From the NCBI GenBank assembly GCA_943330835.2, contig CALQJH020000103.1, positions 1 to 5,166 on the forward strand: 5,166 bases of DNA, in the 5' to 3' direction. Below the pieces are notes generated by a model. The model did not search any database and was not told the origin of the DNA. It saw only the letters and a list, made by a program, of their open reading frames with translations. Below are positions 1 through 5,166 of the stretch, piece after piece. The stretch is from Candidatus Kuenenia stuttgartensis (GTDB taxonomy: Bacteria; Bacteroidota; Bacteroidia; Chitinophagales; Chitinophagaceae). Numbering within the stretch: position 1 is the first letter of the stretch; the number at the start of each line of letters is the position of its first letter. Made by a program: the position numbers and the translations under genes.

Positions 1-1377
1 ATGATCGCTTCTATAGTAGATTCTGTTCGGATCTTTAGGGTCGTCAAATTTGTAATCAAGAACTAATTTCGTTGTTTTTTTGTTTGCAGCTTCATTTATT
101 AATGGCAATTCAGAACTTATTTTATCATGCCCAACTACATAAACATAATTCAAGGAATCTGCCGTTTTTCTTTCGGTATCAATTCTCCCAATCATATCTG
201 TATTCAAATCAACAGAAGTTTTTTCTAATGGAAATATTGGATTATCGGAATAGTATTCACTTCCCCACAAACCTTTTTCTTCCCCACTAAAGGCCATGAA
301 TACTATCGTTCTTCTGGGCCCTTTTCCTTCTTGTTTTGCTTTTGCAAATGCTGTAGCCATTTGTAATACAGTCACTGTCCCACTTCCATCATCATCAGCT
401 CCATTATAAATCACGCCATTCTGTATACCTAAATGATCATAATGTGCCGTAAGAAAAACGTATTCATCTTTTTTGTCTGAACCTTCTATCACACCAAGAA
501 CATTTGAAGCATTTACAACTTCAGCGTATTTTTTATAACTGTATGCAATCGCTATTTTTTTGTAAAGTGAAATACTGTTTAATAATTCTTTTCTTTTTGC
601 AACGGATAGTATTAGTTCAAAGTCTGCACCAATTATTTTCATTGCGTAATCATGACTGATGTAAACAAAGTTTACTCTATTGCTTTCGTCTATGGCTGTA
701 GGGTAGTAAAGACTAGTTTTTTTACTTCTTTTAATGGTTTGTGAATTGAAGCTGGCTTGAGCAGGGTCAATGATTAAAGCTCCAACAGCCCCTTTCGTTT
801 TAGCTATTTCTAATTTTGTTATCAGCCCTGTTCCGCCATCAGACCATAGGGAAGCGCTGCCGTCTGAGGAGATGAAATATTTCCCTTTTTGCTGAGGCTC
901 TCCTTTAAAAAACACTACTACTTTTCCTTTGACATCATGGTTTTCATAATCGCTATATAGGTCATCTTCAATTCCATATCCAACAAAAACAAGTTCATCA
1001 TTTTTAAACGATGTGGTCTCATTAGAACTTACCGGTGAAATGAAGTCAATTCCCCAAACAGCTTCTTCATTAGCTGCGGAAAAAGATACCTGTTGAATAG
1101 AATCTTGTTTTATGGGAAAGAATTGCTGGTATCCATTAAGGGAAGGAGCTTGTTGAAGACCTATAGATTTGAAATGCTTTTCTATGTATGCCGCTGCTTT
1201 TCTTTGGCCTGCCGTTCCTGTTTCTCTTCCTTCCATTGCATCACTTGCAATAACAGAAAGATGCTTTTTTAATTCAGCAGCTGAAACAATGGAAGCGTAT
1301 GTAGCAGCAGGGTTAACTTGTCCTATAACAATTGATTGTATAAAAATAATAAGAGTAAGCGAAAGTATTTTTCTCAT
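1..1377 (-). CDS. Secreted M28-family zinc aminopeptidase with PA domain (C-terminus cut by window edge)
   Basis: The frame is open for 459 codons from an ATG to the window edge. It encodes an exported metallopeptidase that probably trims N-terminal residues from peptides outside the cytoplasm. Residues 1 to about 19 form a signal peptide (MRKILSL, a hydrophobic run, then a likely cut before Gln20); there is no lipobox Cys and no twin-arginine pair. The segment with SDAMEGRETGTAGQRKAAAYI is the usual M28 N-terminal region. Residues of about 125-270 (VGYGIEDD near 133, GALIIDP near 204) look like an inserted PA domain. The two-zinc site is complete as far as visible: His312 (HYDH), the Asp328-330 run (GADDDGSG), Glu366 as general base and Glu367 as ligand (GEEKG), Asp394 (NTDMIG), and His459 (YRSDH), the last residue in the window. 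Roughly 50-80 C-terminal residues are probably missing. It lies 32 bp downstream of rpiB and is likely cotranscribed. Family is secure; the exact substrate is unknown. Confidence 0.93.
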   Translation of the reverse strand, partial: MRKILSLTLIIFIQSIVIGQVNPAATYASIVSAAELKKHLSVIASDAMEGRETGTAGQRKAAAYIEKHFKSIGLQQAPSLNGYQQFFPIKQDSIQQVSFSAANEEAVWGIDFISPVSSNETTSFKNDELVFVGYGIEDDLYSDYENHDVKGKVVVFFKGEPQQKGKYFISSDGSASLWSDGGTGLITKLEIAKTKGAVGALIIDPAQASFNSQTIKRSKKTSLYYPTAIDESNRVNFVYISHDYAMKIIGADFELILSVAKRKELLNSISLYKKIAIAYSYKKYAEVVNASNVLGVIEGSDKKDEYVFLTAHYDHLGIQNGVIYNGADDDGSGTVTVLQMATAFAKAKQEGKGPRRTIVFMAFSGEEKGLWGSEYYSDNPIFPLEKTSVDLNTDMIGRIDTERKTADSLNYVYVVGHDKISSELPLINEAANKKTTKLVLDYKFDDPKDPNRIYYRSDH

Positions 1378-1409
1378 GATTTTAAAATTGCGTTTATATG
1401 TTATCGTTA

Positions 1410-1859
1410 TCAACAAGAAATTTTATCAACTCTGTTTTGATGTCGACCACCTTCAAAGGAAGTTTCCATAAATACAGCGACTAATTCTTCAGCATCTGAT
1501 TCGCTTATAAATCTTGCAGGCAAACAAATAATATTGGCGTCATTGTGTTGTCTTGCTAAAACTGCCACTTCTTTTGTCCAACACAAAGCAGCTCTTACCC
1601 CTTGATGTTTATTAGCAGTAATAGCTACACCATTGGCACTGCCACAAATCAAAATGCCAAAAGAAGCTTCTTGGTTCTCTACTGCTGTTGCTACTGGATG
1701 TGCATAATCAGGATAATCTACAGATGCATTGCTATGTGTGCCAAAGTCTTTGCAGATTAAATTTTTACTGGCGAGGAACGATTTTAATTGCTCTTTGTAT
1801 TCAAAACCAGCGTGGTCGGAGCCAATCGCGATGGGCTTTGTTAAGTCAAGTGTATTCAT
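1410..1859 (-). CDS. rpiB: Ribose-5-phosphate isomerase B
   Basis: A cytoplasmic enzyme that interconverts ribose 5-phosphate and ribulose 5-phosphate in the non-oxidative pentose phosphate pathway. The protein is 149 aa, the usual length for RpiB. Visible motifs are IAIGSDHAG (Asp15, His16), DYPDYA (48-53), ILICGSANGVAITANK (catalytic Cys72 and the phosphate/anion loop), RQHNDANI (His105), LPAR (Arg116) and GGRHQNRV (Arg139, Arg143). Retention of Cys72, with Val78 after the NG of the loop, fits the E. coli-type mechanism rather than the mycobacterial type that uses a Glu at that place. I chose the ATG at 1859. An in-frame ATG at 1937 would add 26 residues of Phe-rich low-complexity sequence before the conserved first strand, which is spurious. 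No Shine-Dalgarno is seen. LacA/LacB-like sugar isomerases are related, but the motif set and single-gene context favour RpiB. Confidence 0.95.
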   Translation of the reverse strand: MNTLDLTKPIAIGSDHAGFEYKEQLKSFLASKNLICKDFGTHSNASVDYPDYAHPVATAVENQEASFGILICGSANGVAITANKHQGVRAALCWTKEVAVLARQHNDANIICLPARFISESDAEELVAVFMETSFEGGRHQNRVDKISC

Positions 1860-1867
1860 GATAAAGT

Positions 1868-1875
1868 CAAAATTA
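1868..1875 (-). promoter_or_regulatory. Possible Bacteroidota -7 box before rpiB
   Basis: Read on the minus strand, the octamer TAATTTTG matches the Bacteroidota -7 consensus TAnnTTTG. It ends 8 nt before the rpiB ATG, so a transcript starting here would have almost no leader. The nearest upstream TTTG that could serve as a -33 element is 25 nt away, longer than the usual spacing of about 19-20. In such AT-rich sequence a chance match is quite possible. Confidence 0.2.
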
Positions 1876-1894
1876 AAAAGTGAAAAATTAAAAA
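1869..1894. repeat. Short AT-rich direct repeat in the tatC-rpiB spacer
   Basis: The 11-mer aaaattaaaaa occurs twice, at 1869-1879 and 1884-1894, with a 15-bp period. It lies in the 128-bp spacer (1860-1987) between tatC and rpiB, which is otherwise A-rich on the plus strand and contains no hairpin terminator that I could find. It may be slipped-strand low-complexity DNA or an A-tract upstream element for the rpiB promoter; the sequence does not decide between these. Confidence 0.45.
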
Positions 1895-1987
1895 TAGACT
1901 CAAACAACAAACAAAAACAAATTCCCCAATCAGTCACTCAGCAAATCAACCTCTCAACTAATCTACTATTAAACTGTCTTCCAACCC

Positions 1988-2860
1988 TTAACTCCATTCC
2001 TTCTCTTTCTGTTCATTTTCTTTATCAACTCTTGCTGCAATGATGACGCTGATTTCATAAAGCAATAATAACGGAACTGCAACAATAATCTGACTTGTCC
2101 AATCTGGAGATGGGGTGATAATTGCTGCCACAATTAAAATAATTACGAAGGCATACTTGCGATATTTTCTTAAGAATGCACTAGTAATCAACCCTATTTT
2201 TGCCAACACGTATGCTAAGATCGGTAGTTCAAAGGATAAACCACATCCTAAAATAATATCATTAAGTGTATCGATGTAATCATCTAAAGTAGGCATGTAT
2301 TTGTACGCGCCTTTTGTTCCCAGGGTGAAATTGGCCAAGAAATTAAAGGTGAAAGGAGCCAATAAAAAATACCCGAAAATTGCGCCTAGAAAGAAACAAA
2401 GGGAAACCCAAAAAATACTACCTCGAGAATATTTTAATTCCTTTGGCGATAAAGCCGGCTTAATAAATTTCCATAACTCCCAAAATAAATAAGGAAACGC
2501 CACAATCAATCCACCAATCATGGCAATAGAAATTGCAGACATAAAAGGGCCGCTGATGGTATTTCCCTGCAACTGAATATTAACAGGAGGCATACAAAGC
2601 GCATCTCCTAATTTTAAATAATGACTGAGATTACACAGCCCACGGTAAGTAATAAAATCTGATTCAGCAGGAGCGAAAATAATGTGATCAAATATCCAGT
2701 CTATTTTCATAAACAATGTAATGGCAATTACCAACCACACTATTACAGATCTCGTAATATGCCATCTCAAAGCCTCCAAATGATCAATAAAACTCATTTC
2801 GGACTTGTTGTCAAGTCCGTCTCTTTTGAAAAATGATCTTCTGTTGTTTGCCTTTTCCAA
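1988..2860 (-). CDS. tatC: Sec-independent (twin-arginine) protein translocase subunit TatC
   Basis: The inner-membrane receptor of the Tat pathway, which binds twin-arginine signal peptides and with TatA/TatB moves folded proteins across the membrane. Six membrane segments are visible at about residues 37-52, 106-126, 149-172, 202-221, 236-249 and 257-276. Family motifs include FIDHLEALR (24-32), KPALSPKE (Glu141, matching E. coli Glu103), GLSFELPI (Glu211, matching Glu170), RKYRKY (231-236), TPSPDWTSQ (Asp253) and LLLYE. The first periplasmic region (about 53-105) is long, and the tail is charged (KENEQKEKEWS). The start is uncertain. A TTG at 2860, 9 bp after the prfA stop, gives 290 aa with the basic extension NRRSFFKRD. 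The first ATG, at 2797, gives 269 aa starting MSFIDHLE. I prefer the TTG because of the tight spacing and intact frame. No tatA/tatB gene is in the window. The Glu of the usual HLxELR motif is Ala30 here. Confidence 0.95.
   Translation of the reverse strand: MEKANNRRSFFKRDGLDNKSEMSFIDHLEALRWHITRSVIVWLVIAITLFMKIDWIFDHIIFAPAESDFITYRGLCNLSHYLKLGDALCMPPVNIQLQGNTISGPFMSAISIAMIGGLIVAFPYLFWELWKFIKPALSPKELKYSRGSIFWVSLCFFLGAIFGYFLLAPFTFNFLANFTLGTKGAYKYMPTLDDYIDTLNDIILGCGLSFELPILAYVLAKIGLITSAFLRKYRKYAFVIILIVAAIITPSPDWTSQIIVAVPLLLLYEISVIIAARVDKENEQKEKEWS
2800..2819 (-). other. Perfect 8-bp inverted repeat next to the alternative tatC ATG
   Basis: The arms cggacttg (2800-2807) and caagtccg (2812-2819) are perfectly complementary around a 4-nt loop, half of the pairs being G:C. 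In the tatC mRNA the hairpin would end 2 nt before the ATG at 2797. If translation starts at the TTG at 2860, the hairpin lies within codons for residues of about DGLDNKSE. There is no U-run after it, so it is not a typical intrinsic terminator. One such hairpin could occur by chance in a window of this size. Confidence 0.5.
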
Positions 2861-2869
2861 TGAAATATT

Positions 2870-3934
2870 TTATTGTTGTGTAGTCAATTTTTCTGCATTT
2901 TCTGCAAATTGTAAAGCCTCAATAAACTCTTGTACTTCACCATTCAAAACGCTATCGAGATTGTAAACGGTAAGACCAATTCTATGATCGGTAACTCTTC
3001 CCTGTGGATAATTGTAGGTGCGAATTTTTGCACTTCGGTCACCTGTACTCACGAGACTTTTTCTTTTATGTGAAATAGCTTCTTCCGCTTTTCGTACTTC
3101 CTCATCATATAATTTAGTACGAAGCATGTCCATTGCTTTTTCTCTGTTGCCCAACTGGCTTCTTTCTGTTTGACAAACCACCACTATGCCCGTAGGCTTA
3201 TGCGTTAGGAAAACTTTGGTTTCTACTTTATTTACATTTTGTCCTCCTGCACCACCACTTCTTGCAGTTTCCATTTTTACATCACTCTCTTTTAATTCAA
3301 AATCTACTTCTTCAGCTTCCGGCATTACAGCTACGGTAGCGGCACTTGTATGTACTCTTCCACTGGCTTCGGTGTCGGGTACCCGCTGCACACGATGAAC
3401 ACCGCTTTCGAATTTCAATGTGCCATACACATCATCTCCCACAACTTCTACCTGCACCTCTTTGTAGCCTCCAACAGTACCTTCACTTTCACTCAATACA
3501 CTTGTTTTCCATCCTTTCTTTTCACAATATTTTAAATACATCCTGAGCAAATTACCTGCAAATAAAGAAGCTTCATCACCACCGGTACCAGCCCTGATTT
3601 CCAGAATGGCATTTTTTTCATCGTAAGGATCTTTTGGAATAAGCATATTGCGAATTTCCTTTTCAATCAAGTCTTTCTTTTCTTCCATTAAAGGCAATTC
3701 ATCTTTTGCCATTTCTCTCATCTCATCATCTTCGCCATTTAAAACCTCTTTATTAAAACCAATATCATCCAGCAATTTTACATAAGCATTTCTTACATCA
3801 ACAATTTTACCCAGACTCCTGTACTCTTTACTCATTGCGCTGAATTTCTTATTGTCTCTTACAATCTCAGGATTCGTAAGCGCAACGCCCAGATTATCAA
3901 ATTTTGCCTTTATCGCATCAAGTTTATCTAACAT
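2870..3934 (-). CDS. prfA: Peptide chain release factor 1
   Basis: A cytoplasmic class I release factor that recognises UAA and UAG in the ribosomal A site and triggers hydrolysis of peptidyl-tRNA. The 354-aa length is normal for RF1. The N-terminal helical domain (about 1-100) is followed by the core motif [11 protein letters not shown] (112-122). The codon-reading tripeptide is Pro186-Asp187-Thr188 in [18 protein letters not shown]; the PxT form marks RF1, whereas RF2 has SPF here. The catalytic GGQ is at 230-232 in [17 protein letters not shown]; its Gln is the usual methylation target of PrmC. The region [20 protein letters not shown] (300-319) is also characteristic. The ATG at 3934 gives the standard MLDKLDAI N-terminus. 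A GAGG lies about 16 nt upstream, too far to be a good ribosome binding site. The gene heads the minus-strand group and ends 9 bp before the TTG start of tatC. Confidence 0.97.
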   Translation of the reverse strand: MLDKLDAIKAKFDNLGVALTNPEIVRDNKKFSAMSKEYRSLGKIVDVRNAYVKLLDDIGFNKEVLNGEDDEMREMAKDELPLMEEKKDLIEKEIRNMLIPKDPYDEKNAILEIRAGTGGDEASLFAGNLLRMYLKYCEKKGWKTSVLSESEGTVGGYKEVQVEVVGDDVYGTLKFESGVHRVQRVPDTEASGRVHTSAATVAVMPEAEEVDFELKESDVKMETARSGGAGGQNVNKVETKVFLTHKPTGIVVVCQTERSQLGNREKAMDMLRTKLYDEEVRKAEEAISHKRKSLVSTGDRSAKIRTYNYPQGRVTDHRIGLTVYNLDSVLNGEVQEFIEALQFAENAEKLTTQQ

Positions 3935-4037
3935 ATCGTAATTTTATATTCCTCAAGTGATAACTTATTTTTTAAGCTCAACTTGTTATTCATTTCTTTG
4001 ATGGAGAAAAAAAATTGGAATCCTCTGTCAAAGCGTG

Positions 4038-4045
4038 CAAATTTA
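4038..4045 (-). promoter_or_regulatory. Candidate -7 box for the prfA-led operon
   Basis: On the minus strand TAAATTTG fits the Bacteroidota -7 consensus TAnnTTTG, about 103 bp before the prfA ATG. TTG triplets occur upstream in TTGGTTG, but at about 8-12 nt they are closer than the usual spacing, so the -33 element is weak or absent. The 131-bp divergent spacer (3935-4065) must hold promoters for both prfA and the plus-strand amidohydrolase. I saw no equally good match on the plus strand. Confidence 0.35.
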
Positions 4046-4065
4046 CATGATATCAACCAATCATT

Positions 4066-5166
4066 TTGTATAGAAAATTAACAGCACCTCAAATTTTTAA
4101 TGGCTATGAGATTTTGCCAGCCGGAAATGTACTTATTCTTGATCATAAAGGCACTATAATTGACATTGTCAATAAAATGGACGCCGGTGATGATATTGAA
4201 TGGCAGGAAGGTATTTTATCTCCAGGGTTTATTAATGCTCATTGTCATCTAGAGCTTTCTCACCTGAAGGGCATTATTCCAAAACATACCGGTCTGGTTG
4301 ATTTTGTTCTGCAAATTGTTGATGGCAGAAAATCCAGTGAGTTGCAAATTTTTGAAGCCATTGAAATTTCAGAAGCAGAGATGAAAAAAAATGGCATTGT
4401 TGCCGTGGGTGATATCTGCAATACAAACCATACCATCACTCAAAAAACTAAGAACAATCTTTATTATCATAATTTTCTTGAGGTCAGTGGATTTCCAAAA
4501 AATGCCGCAACACCACGCTTTTCAATTATTGAAAACTTGTACCATCAATTTGCAGAAAAACTTGAACATCATTCTATCGTTCCACATGCGCCTTATTCCG
4601 TATCAACAGACTTGCTGGAAAAAATCACTCATTTTTATGGCAATGAAATTATCACAATGCATAACCAGGAAACGGAGGAAGAAAACGAATGGTTTAAAAA
4701 TAAGTCCGGTGATTTTTTAAAATTATATAATCAACTAAATATCGACACATCCTCTTTTGATTCAAAAGGGGAGAGTAGTTTACGCCATTTTCTGCCTTAT
4801 TTCAAAACAAAAAACCGACTTATTCTGGTTCATAATCTTTTTACAAATGAAGAGGATATAGCGGCAGCAAAAATTATTTTTAATCAGGAATCTTCAAATT
4901 TGTATTTCTGCTTGTGTCCTAACGCTAACGTGTATATCAGTAATAAACTTCCTGATATCAATTTGTTTGTTCGTAACCAATGTAATATTGTTTTAGGAAC
5001 GGATAGTTTGGCTTCGAATGACCAACTCTCTATTCTTGAAGAAATCAACACTTTACAAAAAGCGTATCCTGATCTTTCCTTATCTGAAATGCTGAAATGG
5101 GCTACCAGTAATGGTGCTAAGGCATTGAAAATTGATGACAAGTATGGAAGTTTTGAAAAGGGGAAG
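4066..5166 (+). CDS. Amidohydrolase-superfamily protein, deaminase/chlorohydrolase-like (C-terminus cut by window edge)
   Basis: The frame is open for 367 codons to the right edge. It encodes a metal-dependent TIM-barrel hydrolase of the group that includes cytosine, guanine, S-adenosylhomocysteine and aminofutalosine deaminases and chlorohydrolases. Expected active-site residues are all present: His59-x-His61 (INAHCHLELSH), His174 (VPHAPYSVS), His199 with Glu202 (MHNQETEEE), His256 (LVHNLF) and Asp313 (LGTDSLASN). LCPNANVYI and the C-terminal NGAKALKIDDKYGSFEKGK are also typical. Residues of about 1-55 form the N-terminal strand region that pairs with the missing C-terminus; probably 10-25 residues are lost. 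There is no signal peptide, so it should be cytoplasmic. A stop at 4048-4050 and lack of any in-frame ATG before codon 38 leave TTG 4066 (MYRKLTA) as the best start; ATT or ATC just upstream are less likely. It is divergent from prfA and has no visible pathway partner, so the substrate is unassigned. Confidence 0.9.
   Translation, partial: MYRKLTAPQIFNGYEILPAGNVLILDHKGTIIDIVNKMDAGDDIEWQEGILSPGFINAHCHLELSHLKGIIPKHTGLVDFVLQIVDGRKSSELQIFEAIEISEAEMKKNGIVAVGDICNTNHTITQKTKNNLYYHNFLEVSGFPKNAATPRFSIIENLYHQFAEKLEHHSIVPHAPYSVSTDLLEKITHFYGNEIITMHNQETEEENEWFKNKSGDFLKLYNQLNIDTSSFDSKGESSLRHFLPYFKTKNRLILVHNLFTNEEDIAAAKIIFNQESSNLYFCLCPNANVYISNKLPDINLFVRNQCNIVLGTDSLASNDQLSILEEINTLQKAYPDLSLSEMLKWATSNGAKALKIDDKYGSFEKGK

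Noticed and set aside
1..1377. Possible frameshift or truncation of the M28 peptidase
   Set aside because: Reading back from the start codon the frame stays open and in register through every zinc ligand to the window edge; it is incomplete only because the window ends.
1169..1471. Plus-strand open frame of 100 codons across the peptidase start and the rpiB end
   Set aside because: It is antisense to two well-supported genes and its composition is that of a shadow frame.
1860..1937. In-frame N-terminal extension of RpiB from an ATG at 1937
   Set aside because: The extra 26 residues are Phe-rich low-complexity sequence encoded by an AT-rich spacer and precede the conserved first strand. The start at 1859 gives exactly the family length of 149 aa.
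3371..3379. Non-PAT tripeptide (Pro-Asp-Thr) in the codon-reading loop of RF1
   Set aside because: The RF1 motif is PxT and the middle residue varies (PAT, PVT, PET and others), so PDT does not suggest altered stop-codon reading.
4048..4055. 8-bp palindrome tgatatca in the divergent spacer, considered as an operator
   Set aside because: Palindromes of this size are expected about every 256 bp by chance; there is no second copy and no regulator gene nearby.
4391..4720. Plus-strand open frame of 109 codons inside the amidohydrolase
   Set aside because: It overlaps in another frame a gene with a full set of conserved catalytic residues; its translation has no recognisable motif.
4884..5141. 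Minus-strand open frame of 85 codons opposite the amidohydrolase
   Set aside because: It is antisense to the conserved C-terminal half of the amidohydrolase, including Asp313, and shows no domain of its own.

Overview
This 5,166-bp window is AT-rich bacterial chromosome, most likely from a member of the Bacteroidota (perhaps Chitinophagaceae). The inference rests on low GC, lysine- and asparagine-rich proteins, no convincing Shine-Dalgarno sequences, TAnnTTTG-type promoter candidates, a TatC with a long first periplasmic region, and a secreted PA-domain M28 peptidase. No tRNA, rRNA, CRISPR array, insertion sequence or phage gene was seen.

Layout. Positions 1-3934 hold four genes on the minus strand, read right to left: prfA (release factor 1), tatC (twin-arginine translocase subunit), rpiB (ribose-5-phosphate isomerase B) and a secreted M28-family zinc peptidase that runs off the left edge. 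The gaps are 9 bp (prfA to tatC, using a TTG start), 128 bp (tatC to rpiB) and 32 bp (rpiB to peptidase), with no obvious terminator between genes, so read-through as one operon is plausible. The 128-bp AT-rich gap may hold a second promoter. A 131-bp divergent spacer (3935-4065) separates prfA from a plus-strand amidohydrolase that starts at a TTG and runs off the right edge.

Function. The minus-strand genes are a mixed housekeeping set (translation termination, folded-protein export, pentose-phosphate interconversion, extracytoplasmic peptide cleavage) with no evident shared pathway. The peptidase signal peptide lacks a twin-arginine motif, so its proximity to tatC does not imply Tat export. 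The amidohydrolase has the full metal-site set of the deaminase/chlorohydrolase group, but its substrate cannot be read from the sequence.

I found no strong case for an undescribed system. The points most worth checking are a substitution in the conserved TatC N-terminal motif, an uncertain tatC start with a perfect hairpin abutting the alternative ATG, and the unknown substrate of the amidohydrolase.
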